NCBI GenBank assembly: GCA_039815465.1
Contig: JBCBZG010000003.1
Coordinates: forward strand, 1 to 64,000
DNA length: 64,000 bases
Direction of reading: 5' to 3'
DNA from: Shimia_B sp039815465
GTDB taxonomy: Bacteria > Pseudomonadota > Alphaproteobacteria > Rhodobacterales > Rhodobacteraceae
Under the pieces are notes generated by a model. That model saw only the letters and a program-made list of their open reading frames with translations, was not told the DNA's origin and did no database searches. Position 1 is the first letter of the stretch; each line of letters starts with the position of its first letter. A program made the position numbers and the translations under genes. Below are positions 1 to 8,615 of the stretch, piece by piece.

Positions 1-390
1 GGCGCCAATGCCGACGTCATCTTTGGCCACGCAGGCGATGACACCCTGATCGGGGAGGCGGGCGATGACCACCTACGCGGGGGCGACGGGGCGGACCGCT
101 ATGTGCTGAATGCGGGCGACGGGGACGATTTGATTACGGAGTATGACGGTGTGACGGACCTGGCTTCGGTCGATGTGATTGTGTTTAACGATGTCAGCGA
201 TATCAACGACTTGACCATGAGCCGCGTGGCCGAAAGCGGGGCGACGTGGCAGGGCTCGCTCTTGATTGAAACCGCGACCGACAGCGTGCGTGTGCAGCAC
301 CACTTTGCCTCCAACGACAAATACAAGGTCGAACAGATCGAGCTGAGTGACGGGACCCTCTATAACATCGACGATTTCGCGATCGTCTAA
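1..390 (+). CDS. RTX-type calcium-binding repeat protein, C-terminal fragment
   Basis: The reading frame is already open at base 1 and ends in TAA at 388-390, so only the last 129 residues are present. The first 35 residues hold two to three glycine/aspartate-rich nonapeptides (AGDDTLIGE, AGDDHLRGG, and then GDGADRYVL). These are typical of hemolysin-type Ca2+-binding beta-roll repeats (GGxGxDxLx). After them comes a non-repetitive C-terminal cap containing DLASVDVIVFNDVS and VEQIELSDGTLYNIDDF. Caps of this type follow RTX repeats in proteins exported by type I secretion, and the C-terminus carries the uncleaved secretion signal. The N-terminal catalytic or adhesive part lies outside the window, so the specific function is unknown. 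Confidence 0.85.
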   Translation, partial: GANADVIFGHAGDDTLIGEAGDDHLRGGDGADRYVLNAGDGDDLITEYDGVTDLASVDVIVFNDVSDINDLTMSRVAESGATWQGSLLIETATDSVRVQHHFASNDKYKVEQIELSDGTLYNIDDFAIV

Positions 391-476
391 GGGGGGCAAA
401 GCGCACTGAATTTTTTGCGACGGAAGCACGGGCGCCGCGCGTTAAACCTCTGACCGCAACGTGGTGGAGGACGAGC

Positions 477-995
477 GTGACCCGAATTTTTGGTGCGGCC
501 CTTTGGGTGAGCGTCCTCATTCCGTTGGCAACCCTGGCCGAACAGCCAGACCTGCGCACGCCCGCGCCGGTGATACACCTAACCGACAACCTGGACGAGC
601 CGGATGGGCTGGGGTGGTGCATAGATACGCAAGGCCGCGGCTTTGGACCCTATCTCCACGCGCATTCTTGCAAACCGCGGGGCGGAGACGTCCAATTTGA
701 GCTTGATCCCGGAACGGCTCTGATCCGGTCGGTGGCCTTTCCTGATTTTTGCATGGTGTATGAGCCAAACGCGGCGTCACCGATGGGGCTGGAGGCCTGC
801 GATCCGGCGGCGTCTGACCAGGCCTTTGGCTATGCCTCTGCGACGGGCCAGATCACGCTCGGACGCGACCCGTCACTGTGTTTGAGCGTGGGTGCTGAAA
901 GCCGCCCTGCCGGGCCCTTTTCCTCACGAAGCTTGGGCATGGAGCCCTGCGATGGCGTGCCTCCCGCGCGCAAATCTTGGACGGTGCTCCCATGA
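477..995 (+). CDS. secreted ricin-B-like beta-trefoil protein
   Basis: 172 residues from a GTG start preceded by GGAGG at 466-470. Residues 1-21 form a signal peptide ending near LATLAE, so the protein is probably periplasmic or secreted. The rest shows three degenerate beta-trefoil units. Each pairs a Cys-Ile/Met/Leu strand (GWCIDTQG, DFCMVYEP, SLCLSVGA) with a later Cys and an aromatic Q/K-x-W/F turn (QFEL, QAFGY, KSWTV). This is the spacing of ricin-type carbohydrate-binding domains. The six cysteines could form three intradomain disulfides. Its last codon overlaps the start of the multicopper oxidase gene (ATGA), so the two are almost certainly co-translated. Sugar binding is inferred from the fold only; it could instead be a structural partner of the oxidase. 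Confidence 0.7.
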   Translation: MTRIFGAALWVSVLIPLATLAEQPDLRTPAPVIHLTDNLDEPDGLGWCIDTQGRGFGPYLHAHSCKPRGGDVQFELDPGTALIRSVAFPDFCMVYEPNAASPMGLEACDPAASDQAFGYASATGQITLGRDPSLCLSVGAESRPAGPFSSRSLGMEPCDGVPPARKSWTVLP

Positions 996-2482
996 CGCGC
1001 CTAACACGACGGCAGGTCGTGGCAGGCACCACCGCGCTCGCGGTCATGGGGCCGGCGGCACCGATCCTCACCACAGCGGCGCAGGCGCAAGACAACCCCA
1101 AAGCGCTGGTGGTGGAGGGCAGCGACGGCGCCTTTACTTATAACGGCACCTCGCCAGGCCCGACGCTCACGATGGAGCCGGGCGGGACGCTCGATATCGA
1201 GCTGGTCAATGAGCTTCCAGCGCTCCATGACGATTGCGTGGAGGATGTGAACCAGTTCCACGGGCGCCATACCACCAACCTGCACACCCATGGGTTCCAC
1301 GTCTCGCCCACGACAGATGCGTCTGGGACCTATGACGCCGACAATGTCTTTGTCAGCGTGACCCCGAAGGACCAGTTTGTCCCCTGTGATGAGATCTGTG
1401 GGGCTTCGGTCGCGGACAGCTTTCGCACCTATCGCACGCAGTATCGGTTTGAAATTGGGGCGGGGCATCCGTCTGGCACATTCTGGTACCACGCCCACAA
1501 ACACGGCGCGACCCAGGCGCAGGTGGCTGGGGGGCTCTTTGGGCCCCTGATCGTGCGCGATGCGCCGGGCGCCATGCCCGCCTATATCGCCGCGGCGCCC
1601 GAGCGGGTGCTAATGATCGTCAATGATGGCGTGATCTTAGTGGCGCCCGAGGGCGGCGGCGTCAAAAACCCGACGCTCACGCTGCGCCCGGGCGAGGTGC
1701 AGCGCTGGCGGATCATCAACGCTCAGGCCTCCGGCATTGGGGGCGGCTCTTTTGCCCGAATTTCGACCAATGTCCCGGAACTGGAGCTTTATCAGATCGC
1801 GTTTGACGGTTTGACGCTGCCCCAGCGCGTCAACATCGACCAATATGACCGCGAGGCGCCGTGGCTCAATCCTGCGGCGATGGCGCCGGGAAATCGGATG
1901 GATGTGATGGTACGCGTGCCAATCGACGCCCGCCCGCGCAGCTTTGCCATGGATGTGGCGGCGCGCGTGGCGGACCGGTTGGATTTCGGATCGGTTACGG
2001 AAAGGATCATGTTGAAGGTTGAGATTGCAGGTGAGCCCTTGGAGGCGATGTGGTCTGATGACCCTGCGCTGCCCGCGGCCCCGCTCGCAGACTTTGACGA
2101 CACACCACTGCCCAAGCGGCGCATCACCTTTCAAGGCGGATTTCGCATTGATGGCGAGCAATATAGCGGCGCACCAAGGCATGTCGTCACCCTGGGAACG
2201 TCAGAGGAATGGACGGTGGAAAACAACACTGCCGCCGTTCATGCGCACCACATCCACGTTAATCCGTTTCTCGTCACCCATATCAACGGGCGGGAGCTTG
2301 CCCCCACGGACCCGCTGCGGCGCTGGCAGGACACAATCGCGCTGCCGTTTAGCACAAACGACGGGCCCGGGACGATCACCTACAAAACACGGTTTGAGAC
2401 CTTTACGGGCAAGTTCGTTCTCCATTGTCACATCCTGCGTCACGAAGATCGTGGCATGATGCAAACGGTCGAGGTGGTCTGA
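992..2482 (+). CDS. Tat-exported multicopper oxidase
   Basis: 496 residues from the ATG that overlaps the upstream stop; an in-frame TTG at 977 is less likely. The N-terminus carries a twin-arginine signal (TRRQVVAG, then a hydrophobic stretch ending AAQAQ at about residue 33), so the folded copper protein is sent to the periplasm. All four copper-ligand clusters of the family are visible: HTHGFH (98-103), WYHAHKHG (166-172), HAHHIH (417-422) and HCHILRHEDRG (478-488). The last supplies the type 1 copper Cys-His pair. These enzymes oxidise a substrate while reducing O2 to water. The substrate cannot be read here (Cu(I), Mn(II), phenolics or an electron carrier are all possible). It is the second gene of a four-gene unit with a trefoil protein, a small membrane protein and a DedA-like protein. 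Confidence 0.9.
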   Translation: MTRLTRRQVVAGTTALAVMGPAAPILTTAAQAQDNPKALVVEGSDGAFTYNGTSPGPTLTMEPGGTLDIELVNELPALHDDCVEDVNQFHGRHTTNLHTHGFHVSPTTDASGTYDADNVFVSVTPKDQFVPCDEICGASVADSFRTYRTQYRFEIGAGHPSGTFWYHAHKHGATQAQVAGGLFGPLIVRDAPGAMPAYIAAAPERVLMIVNDGVILVAPEGGGVKNPTLTLRPGEVQRWRIINAQASGIGGGSFARISTNVPELELYQIAFDGLTLPQRVNIDQYDREAPWLNPAAMAPGNRMDVMVRVPIDARPRSFAMDVAARVADRLDFGSVTERIMLKVEIAGEPLEAMWSDDPALPAAPLADFDDTPLPKRRITFQGGFRIDGEQYSGAPRHVVTLGTSEEWTVENNTAAVHAHHIHVNPFLVTHINGRELAPTDPLRRWQDTIALPFSTNDGPGTITYKTRFETFTGKFVLHCHILRHEDRGMMQTVEVV

Positions 2483-2483
2483 C

Positions 2484-2837
2484 GTGCTAAGCCCCAGGTT
2501 GCTGCGGTTTGTGCGCGCGAACCCTCTCCTTGTTGCGACGACGCTCGCGATGATCTGTGTCGTGGGCTGGTTCGGCGCCCAATTGTTTGCGGATTTCCTG
2601 TACTTCAACGACCCCAGGAATGTGGATGTCGCGCTCAAAGGGTGGATGACACCGCGCTATGTCGTGCTGACCTATGATCTGCCGCGGCCCGTCGTCCGCG
2701 ACATCCTGGAGCTGCCGCCAGAGGGTGCAGGTGGCATTCGTTTGTCGTTTGTGGCGCAAGAGCTTGGGCTGACGCTCGACGAATTAACCACGCGCGTGCG
2801 TGAGGCCGCTGAAGAGTACAGGGCGCAAAACCCATGA
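2484..2837 (+). CDS. small single-pass membrane protein, function unknown
   Basis: 117 residues from a GTG start one base after the multicopper oxidase stop. A hydrophobic segment at about residues 13-37 (LLVATTLAMICVVGWFGAQL) is a transmembrane helix or uncleaved anchor. The remaining 80 residues look soluble and probably periplasmic. They contain LKGWMTPRYVVLTYDLPRPVV and a C-terminal alpha-helical part with the pattern ELGLTLDELTTRVREAAEEY. I do not recognise a family. The last four bases overlap the start of the DedA-like gene. The packing implies a role linked to the oxidase or to the membrane protein that follows. Confidence 0.65.
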   Translation: MLSPRLLRFVRANPLLVATTLAMICVVGWFGAQLFADFLYFNDPRNVDVALKGWMTPRYVVLTYDLPRPVVRDILELPPEGAGGIRLSFVAQELGLTLDELTTRVREAAEEYRAQNP

Positions 2838-3436
2838 CAGAGACGTTCCTTGCCCTTGTCCCAGACTACGGGGCCTTGATTGTGTCGGTGGTGGTGTTTT
2901 TTGCGTGTCTGGCGGTGCCATTGCCTGCCTCGATCCTCGTTTTGACGGCGGGCAGTTTTGCGGCGGCGGGGGATCTGTCGCTCGCTGCAGTGGCGGCGGG
3001 GGTGTTTGTGGCCTTTGTTGTGGGGGATCAGGTGGCGTATTGGATTGCCGCCCGCGCTGGGCGCCCGATGATTGACCGGCTGCGCGGGAGACCGTCCATC
3101 GAGCCCGTCTTGCGCAAGAGCGAGACACTGTTGGCACGCCGTGGCGCTCTGGCGGTGTTGATGAGCCACACCGTCGTAAGCCCGACATGCCCCTATATCA
3201 CCTACCTTTCCGGGGCGGGTGGGCTGTCCTGGCGGCGCTTTTCCGCGGCGGCCATCCCCGGTGCGGCGCTTTGGACGGCGGCCTATGTTGGGCTGGGCGC
3301 CGTCTTTGCGACCCAGCTCGAACAGGTCGTCACGCTCTTGAGCAACTTTTTCGGGCTCGTTCTGGCGGCATGTGCCCTGGCGGGTCTGTTGATTTTGCTG
3401 CGCAAGCGGTGGCGTGACAGCCACGCGCCATCTTAG
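2834..3436 (+). CDS. DedA-family (VTT domain) membrane protein
   Basis: 200 residues starting at an ATG that overlaps the preceding stop (ATGA). There are about five hydrophobic segments: near residues 10-35, 37-65, 110-130, 137-160 and 165-190. The order AVPLPASILVLTAGSFAAAG, then GDQVAYWIAARAGRP, then a re-entrant Pro-rich segment, then SWRRFSAAAIPGAALWT matches DedA proteins. These are inner-membrane proteins linked to undecaprenyl-phosphate or lipid translocation and to proton-motive-force maintenance. The usual GRF-x-P-x-x-R motif is altered to MSHTVVSPTCPY, so this is a divergent subfamily. The gene overlaps the convergent uxuA stop by four bases. The family assignment is firm; its role beside a multicopper oxidase is not known. 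Confidence 0.8.
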   Translation: MTETFLALVPDYGALIVSVVVFFACLAVPLPASILVLTAGSFAAAGDLSLAAVAAGVFVAFVVGDQVAYWIAARAGRPMIDRLRGRPSIEPVLRKSETLLARRGALAVLMSHTVVSPTCPYITYLSGAGGLSWRRFSAAAIPGAALWTAAYVGLGAVFATQLEQVVTLLSNFFGLVLAACALAGLLILLRKRWRDSHAPS

Positions 3437-4638
3437 CCCCTGGCGTCCGTTGTTGCAGCGAGCACGCCGCGCAGCTCGGCGAGGCCTCGCATCCGGCCAA
3501 TGAGCGAATAACCGGGCTGGGTGGTCCGCTCAAAATCGCAGAGCAGCATATGCCCGTGATCGGGGCGCATGGGGATGTCATGGTCCGCGCGCCCTGTGGC
3601 CCGGCGCCTCGCCTCCTCCGCGCACAGCGCGCGGATCGTGGCGACCATGTCGGTGTCGCCGTCCAGATGCTCAGCCTCGAAAAAGCTGTGCCGGTTGCCG
3701 TCGTTTGGGCCCTGGCGGCGCGTATTGCGCAGGTGGATGAAGTGGATTTTGGGGCCGAGTTCGGCGACAAACGCCACCGGGTCAAAGCCCGCCGCCACGC
3801 CGAGCGACCCCGTGCAGAATGTGGCGCCGTTGGCTGGGCTGTCGACGGCGGCAAGCACCCGCGCATAGTCGTCTTTCGATGACATGACCCGCGGCAGGCC
3901 CATAAGCGGGAAGGGCGGGTCATCGGGGTGGCAGCAAAGCCTTACGCCCAAACGTTCCGCCACGGGGACGACCTCGGACAGGAAATCAATGAGATGCGCG
4001 CGCAGCTGCTCCGCCGTGACGCCCGAGTAGGTGGTGAGTTGAGCGCGCACGGCCTCCACCGTCCAGCGGTCATTTGCGCCGGGCAGGCCAGCGACGATGG
4101 TCTGGGACAGCCGCGCCCGTTCGGGAGTGCCCATCCGCGCGAAGCGGGCCTGGGCGGCCTCCACCAGCGGGGCACTGTAATCGTCGCTCGCGCCGGGACG
4201 CGCTAGGATAAAAAGGTCGAAGGCCGCGAAATCGACGAGGTCAAAGCGCATTGCGGCGCCGCCATTTTCGACCCCGTAGCTTAGGTCAGTGCGCGTCCAG
4301 TCGAGCACGGGCATGAAGTTATAGCACACGGTTGAAAGCCCGCAGGCGGCCAAGTTTCTAAGACTGTCCTTGTAGGCCTCCATATGAGCCTTAACCGGCC
4401 CAGTCTGGGATTTGATCGCCTCCGAAACAGGCAAGCTTTCGACCACGTCCCAGCTTAGGCCGGGGGCCCCGCCGCCTGCTTCGATCTGGCGTTTGCGGGC
4501 TTCAATCTCTCCTCGAGGCCACACCTCCCCCGGGGGGATGTGGTGAAGCGCGGTGACGATCCCCTGTGCCCCCGTTTGCCGGATCTCGGGGATCGAGATT
4601 TCGTCTGCGGGCCCAAACCAGCGCCATGTCTCCTTCAT
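3433..4638 (-). CDS. uxuA: D-mannonate dehydratase
   Basis: 401 residues, the usual length for UxuA (about 390-405). The N-terminus (METWRWFGPADEI-like start, then GAQGIVTALHHIPPGEVW) and the central YNFMPVLDWTRTDL are hallmarks of the family. So are the metal-site segments CCHPDDPP and HLRNTRR and the C-terminal MRPDHGHMLL. UxuA converts D-mannonate to 2-keto-3-deoxy-D-gluconate (KDG) with a divalent metal in the cytoplasm. It is the most distal gene of the minus-strand uronate operon and overlaps the kdgK stop by four bases. The next enzyme, KdgK, is its immediate neighbour. No glucuronate isomerase (UxaC) or classical fructuronate reductase (UxuB) is in the window, so the supply of mannonate is unresolved. 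Confidence 0.95.
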   Translation of the reverse strand: MKETWRWFGPADEISIPEIRQTGAQGIVTALHHIPPGEVWPRGEIEARKRQIEAGGGAPGLSWDVVESLPVSEAIKSQTGPVKAHMEAYKDSLRNLAACGLSTVCYNFMPVLDWTRTDLSYGVENGGAAMRFDLVDFAAFDLFILARPGASDDYSAPLVEAAQARFARMGTPERARLSQTIVAGLPGANDRWTVEAVRAQLTTYSGVTAEQLRAHLIDFLSEVVPVAERLGVRLCCHPDDPPFPLMGLPRVMSSKDDYARVLAAVDSPANGATFCTGSLGVAAGFDPVAFVAELGPKIHFIHLRNTRRQGPNDGNRHSFFEAEHLDGDTDMVATIRALCAEEARRRATGRADHDIPMRPDHGHMLLCDFERTTQPGYSLIGRMRGLAELRGVLAATTDARG

Positions 4639-5552
4639 AGGTCGCCTGCCTCGTCCGCGAATGCGTCTGTCACCAACGCTCCCCGCGCTTGGACCACCCG
4701 GCGCGCCAATGCGCAGCCCGACGCGATGGCGGCTGATAACGACGCGCCGGACAACAGCTCGCCCAAAAGCCCGGCGTTAAAGCTGTCGCCTGCCGCGGTT
4801 GTGTCGACGACATTGGCCACAGGGGTAACAGGGACCGCGCCGCGCGCGCCGTCTTGTTGAAACAAGACAGGGCCCGCGCTGTTTTTGACAATCGTAGAGG
4901 GCACACCAAGCGCGGCGTAGCGGTCGCGGGTGGCTTCGGGGCTTGCGTCGCCAAACCACGTGGCCTCGTCGTCAAAAGATGGCAGCACGATGTCAGCGGT
5001 CGCCGCGGCCTCCATCACTGTTTGGGTCATGGCGGCGGGGCTGTCCCAAAGTTTGGGCCTGAGGTTGGTGTCAAAAGCCACGCGACTGCCTGCCGTGCGC
5101 GCCTTTGCGACGGCGCTCAGGAGCGTTGCGCGCGAGGCCGGGTCGAGGATGGCAAGCGTGATGCCCGAAAAGTAGATCAGCTCCACCCCCGCCATGGCGG
5201 CGTGGAGCGCGCCCGGGTCGCGCGCAAGCTGCCGCGCGGCAGAGCTGTCGCGCCAGTAGGAAAACGCCCGTTCCCCGTCATTAAGGTGGATCAGATACGC
5301 GCCGACACTGGCGCCGGGCAGGGACCGGATATGCGTGGCGTCGATGCCTGAGGCGCTGATAAAGCTGCGCATCTGCTTGGACACCGTATCATCGCCCACT
5401 GCGGTGAAGTATCCCACATCGATGCCCGCGGGGTGCTGGGCCAGGTACCAGGCCGTGTTGAACGTATCGCCCGCAAACCCAAGGGAAAAGTTTGCCCCCG
5501 AGCCTGTGGGGGCGAACTCCGCCATACACTCACCTATCGCCAGGCACCGCAT
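4635..5552 (-). CDS. kdgK: 2-keto-3-deoxygluconate kinase (PfkB family)
   Basis: 305 residues from MRCLAIGECMAEF at 5552. An upstream in-frame extension would run into kdgF and is rejected. The PfkB ribokinase fold is clear: an N-terminal GE-x-M-x-EF substrate strand, LGFAGDTFNTAWYLA, and the C-terminal signature DTTAAGDSFNAGLL, whose Asp is the catalytic base. YWRDSSAARQLA matches the KDG-recognition segment in known KdgK enzymes. The enzyme phosphorylates KDG to KDPG, which an Entner-Doudoroff aldolase (not in this window) splits to pyruvate and glyceraldehyde-3-phosphate. The gene begins 13 bp after kdgF and overlaps uxuA. Confidence 0.92.
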   Translation of the reverse strand: MRCLAIGECMAEFAPTGSGANFSLGFAGDTFNTAWYLAQHPAGIDVGYFTAVGDDTVSKQMRSFISASGIDATHIRSLPGASVGAYLIHLNDGERAFSYWRDSSAARQLARDPGALHAAMAGVELIYFSGITLAILDPASRATLLSAVAKARTAGSRVAFDTNLRPKLWDSPAAMTQTVMEAAATADIVLPSFDDEATWFGDASPEATRDRYAALGVPSTIVKNSAGPVLFQQDGARGAVPVTPVANVVDTTAAGDSFNAGLLGELLSGASLSAAIASGCALARRVVQARGALVTDAFADEAGDL

Positions 5553-5565
5553 CGCCGACCCGCCG

Positions 5566-5877
5566 CTACAGAAAATCGTCGCGGCGCGGCGTGAAGCCGT
5601 CGATGAGCGTTCCCGGCACCAGGCAGACGCAGCCATGGCGCTGCTCGGACGGGATCACAAAACTATCGCCTGGGCCGACCTCCCGCTCGGTCTTGCCTAG
5701 GGTAAATCGGAAGCGGCCGCTTTCGACATAGGTGGACTGGACGTGCGGATGGGAATGCAGCGGGCCGACAGCGCCAGAGGTTTCAAAGCGGAACGCCACG
5801 ACCATCAGGTCCGGGTGGTCCGACAGCACCTGCCGCGTCACGTGCTCGCCCGTGCGCACGATTGGAAACTCTGACAC
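5566..5877 (-). CDS. kdgF: KdgF-type cupin, unsaturated uronate ring-opening protein
   Basis: 103 residues forming one small cupin. The first cupin motif is HSHPHVQSTYVESGRFRF, with three metal-binding His/Gln. The second is PSEQRHGCVCLVPG, and the C-terminus ends DGFTPRRDDFL. HSHPH-x-Q, HGCVCL and FTPxRxDFL are the conserved features of KdgF. KdgF speeds conversion of 4,5-unsaturated galacturonate or mannuronate to the linear keto form (DKI/DEH) after polysaccharide lyases have cut pectin, alginate or similar polymers. It lies between the SDR gene and kdgK, which are the two later steps of that route. The assignment rests on motif match; a generic sugar cupin is the alternative. Confidence 0.85.
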   Translation of the reverse strand: MSEFPIVRTGEHVTRQVLSDHPDLMVVAFRFETSGAVGPLHSHPHVQSTYVESGRFRFTLGKTEREVGPGDSFVIPSEQRHGCVCLVPGTLIDGFTPRRDDFL

Positions 5878-5894
5878 AGTCGCGCCCCCGCGGG

Positions 5895-6638
5895 TTAGGA
5901 GAACAGCATCCCGCCGTTCAAATCGATATTGGTCCCGGTGATGAACGCGCTGTCGTCCGAGGCGAGGAAAAGCACCAGATTGGCGGCATCATCGACATGG
6001 CCCTGACGTTTAAGCGGGGCGTTCGCCTCGAACCCACGACGCCCGGCATCGGGGGTGTGCACATTGTGGAAATCCGTGTCGATCATCCCGGGGCAAAGCG
6101 CGTTGACCCGGATGTCGGGCCCAAGCTCTTTGGCGAGCCCGCGTGTCATGGTCATGACCGCCCCTTTAGAGGTCGCGTAGGCCACAGCTCCGGGGCCGCC
6201 CCCGTCACGCCCCGCCTGGCTGGCGAGGTTCACGATGGCGCCTTTAGTCATGGAACCCAGGCAGGCTTTGGTCATCAAGAACGTGCTCGTCAGGTTCAGC
6301 CGCATCACGGCCTCCCAATGGTCCAGCGGCATCTCGGCTATGGTTTTGCGCGCGATAAGGCCGCCGGCATTGTTGACCAGGATATCGACGCCGCCCCATG
6401 TCTCGACCGTTTTGGCCACGAGCGCATCGACGTCCTCTTGCTTGTTCAGATCGCCCTGCATGGCAAAGGCTTTGCCACCGGTCGCGGTGATTGCGGCGAC
6501 GGTGGCCTCTGCACCTTTGGCGCTGGAGTGGTAGTTGATGGCCACGCTTGCGCCCTCTGACGCGAGTTTGAGCGCGACCGCAGCGCCGATATCGCGGCCC
6601 CCGCCGGTGACGATGGCGCTTTTCCCTGCTAGTTTCAT
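5895..6638 (-). CDS. SDR-family oxidoreductase, probable uronate keto-reductase
   Basis: 247 residues of classical short-chain dehydrogenase. The cofactor motif TGGGRDIGAAV is at about 12-22, NNAGG at about 89-93, the catalytic Ser is in NLASQ, and YATSKGAV carries the YxxxK pair. The C-terminus FITGTNIDLNGGMLFS is standard for FabG-like enzymes. From its place beside kdgF and kdgK it probably reduces 4-deoxy-L-erythro-5-hexoseulose uronate (DEH) to KDG. This would resemble the DEH reductases of alginate degraders or KduD. A fructuronate-to-mannonate reductase that feeds UxuA is an alternative. Cofactor choice cannot be settled from the sequence. Confidence 0.8.
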   Translation of the reverse strand: MKLAGKSAIVTGGGRDIGAAVALKLASEGASVAINYHSSAKGAEATVAAITATGGKAFAMQGDLNKQEDVDALVAKTVETWGGVDILVNNAGGLIARKTIAEMPLDHWEAVMRLNLTSTFLMTKACLGSMTKGAIVNLASQAGRDGGGPGAVAYATSKGAVMTMTRGLAKELGPDIRVNALCPGMIDTDFHNVHTPDAGRRGFEANAPLKRQGHVDDAANLVLFLASDDSAFITGTNIDLNGGMLFS

Positions 6639-6717
6639 CTCGGTCCTTCCTTGCGCGAGGCTCCAGCCTCTGTGTTGGTGTGACGTGTGTTGGCCGCCAT
6701 TGGCGCGGCGCGCGGCG

Positions 6718-8028
6718 TCATCGGAACGCCCCGGGCATGATGGTTTTCGGCAGCCACAGAATGATCTCCGGCAAAGCTGCGAGCAAAATCAGGATGACGA
6801 GCATCGGCGCGAGGATCAAAACCACCTCCCGCAGGACTTGCACGACATTGAGCCCGCCGATCGCCGCTGAGATCAGCAAACAGAGCCCGTAGGGCGGCGT
6901 CACCAGGCCAAAGGCAAGTGACACGATGCCGATGATGGCAAAGGCGATGGGATCAACCCCGCCTGCCTGAGCCACCGGCATCAGCACCGTCCCCAGGATG
7001 ATGATCGTCGGGATCGCGTCGATAAAGAGGCCAAAGATCAAAAAGAGCGCGGCGATCAGAAGCGCGGTGCCAAAGGGGCCGAACTCCCAGGCCGTCAGCA
7101 CGCTTACGATGAGGCGCGGGGCGTTGTAGAATGACAAAAGCCAGCCAAACGCGGAAGCCGTGCCAATCGCAAAAAGCGAGATCGCCGCAAAGCGCGCAGT
7201 GTCATAAAGGATGCCGCCAAGGTCCTTTGGCGTTACGGTCCGGTAGACGAACATCCCCAGGATCAGCGCATAGCCTGCTGCAATGATGGCGCTTTCGGTA
7301 GGGGTCACAAGTCCGCCCACGATGCCGCCTATGACAAAAACCGGCGTCAAAAGCGCAAGCGCGGCGCCTTTCCAGGCCGCCCAGAACTCCCCCCAGTTTG
7401 GGGTGGCCGTAACCGGGTAATTGCGCGCCTTTGCAAATCCATAGACCGTGGCCATCAGCGTCAGCCCGATCATCAGCCCAGGGATCGCCCCGCCTAGAAA
7501 GAGCGCCCCGACAGACACTTGCATGACCCCACCCCAGACAATCATCAAGATCGACGGCGGGATGATGACCCCCATGACCGACGAACACGCTGTGATCGCA
7601 ACCGCAAAGCGGGTGTCGTAGCCTTCTTTTTGCATCGCGGGGATCAAGATCTTGCCGATGCCCGCGGCATCCGCCGTCGAGGAACCCGAGATACCGGCAA
7701 ACAGCATCGAGACGGCGACATTCACATGGCCGAGCCCTCCTGGCATCCAGCCCGTGAGCACGCGCGCCAGTTCGATCAAGCGGTCCGTGACCTTGCCAGA
7801 GTTCATGAGGTTGGCCGCGAGCAGAAAGAACGGCACCGCAAGCAGGATGAATGAGTTGTAGGACTGAAACATCCGGTCGAGCACGATGAACGGCGTCAGC
7901 CGCAACTCCAACACCACGACCGGGATGGTCGCGAGGCCCAGGGCAAAAGCGACGGGCACGCGGATAAAGATAAGGACCAGAAAGCCCACGATCAGCATCG
8001 TCGCGGCGGTGGCGGTTTCAAGGATCAT
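6718..8028 (-). CDS. dctM: TRAP transporter large permease DctM
   Basis: 436 residues starting at the ATG at 8028, whose first bases overlap the dctQ stop (ATGA). About 12 hydrophobic helices span the whole length. The order is a helix with FIRVPVAFALGLA near the N-terminus, then MFAGISGSSTADAAGIG, GVIIPPSILMI and PTESAIIAAGYAL, and a C-terminal FGLVTPPYGLCLLISA. These are conserved DctM transport motifs. The protein carries substrate across the inner membrane using a sodium gradient, together with DctQ and the periplasmic DctP. Its place next to the uronate genes suggests a sugar acid as cargo. Confidence 0.95.
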   Translation of the reverse strand: MILETATAATMLIVGFLVLIFIRVPVAFALGLATIPVVVLELRLTPFIVLDRMFQSYNSFILLAVPFFLLAANLMNSGKVTDRLIELARVLTGWMPGGLGHVNVAVSMLFAGISGSSTADAAGIGKILIPAMQKEGYDTRFAVAITACSSVMGVIIPPSILMIVWGGVMQVSVGALFLGGAIPGLMIGLTLMATVYGFAKARNYPVTATPNWGEFWAAWKGAALALLTPVFVIGGIVGGLVTPTESAIIAAGYALILGMFVYRTVTPKDLGGILYDTARFAAISLFAIGTASAFGWLLSFYNAPRLIVSVLTAWEFGPFGTALLIAALFLIFGLFIDAIPTIIILGTVLMPVAQAGGVDPIAFAIIGIVSLAFGLVTPPYGLCLLISAAIGGLNVVQVLREVVLILAPMLVILILLAALPEIILWLPKTIMPGAFR

Positions 8029-8546
8029 GACGGGTGTGCCTCGCCTGCGCGCAGTTGGGCAAAACACCGGGAGAGCTTATAGCTGGCAAAAAGCAGCCAG
8101 AACCCGCCAGCGATTGGCACCGAGATATGGGTGATCATCAGGTTCGCGCGCATCATGACAGAGCGCTGCTTTCCGCCGAACTCGGCGTATTCGAACCCGT
8201 AGTACAAAAAGAACCCGCCAAAGATCATGATCGCGATATGGACGATCCCGTCTTGGAGGAAGCGGGCCAGGGGGCTTTGAGCGTCGCGGGTGATGCGCAC
8301 ATCGAAATGCGTGCCATCCCAGACCGCAACGATCGACCCGATCATGACGATCCAAACAAACAGGAACGTCGCGAGCTCCTCGGTCCACAAGTAGGAGGGG
8401 ATGAGCCCTGTGTAGCGGGAAATGACTTGCATCGCGACCGGGATCGCTAGCGCGCCCATCATGACGCCAAGAAGAATGCGCAAGGCTCCGCAGAACCTAT
8501 CCAAAAACCGTCCAAGCATGCCGTGCCCCGTTTGCGTTCCTGACAC
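8025..8546 (-). CDS. dctQ: TRAP transporter small permease DctQ
   Basis: 173 residues with four hydrophobic segments, typical of DctQ. The family pattern is visible in SRYTGLIPSYLWTEELATFLFVWIVMIGS (helix 2 with the conserved E-E-L/A-R-x-x-F-x-W-x-x-x-x-G spacing) and in IPIAGGFWLLFASY near the end. It scaffolds the large permease DctM. The gene overlaps dctM by four bases and follows dctP by about 70 bp, giving the order dctP-dctQ-dctM on the minus strand. Confidence 0.93.
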   Translation of the reverse strand: MSGTQTGHGMLGRFLDRFCGALRILLGVMMGALAIPVAMQVISRYTGLIPSYLWTEELATFLFVWIVMIGSIVAVWDGTHFDVRITRDAQSPLARFLQDGIVHIAIMIFGGFFLYYGFEYAEFGGKQRSVMMRANLMITHISVPIAGGFWLLFASYKLSRCFAQLRAGEAHPS

Positions 8547-8615
8547 CGTCTATGGGTGCCTGATGAGAATTGACGGGCGAATACGGAAACCGCACCGCCC
8601 GCCAACGCTGGGAGA

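Noticed and set aside
8547..8615. Inverted GGGCG/CGCCC in the dctP-dctQ gap as a regulatory stem
   Set aside because: Imperfect and weak; any GC-rich spacer could give it.
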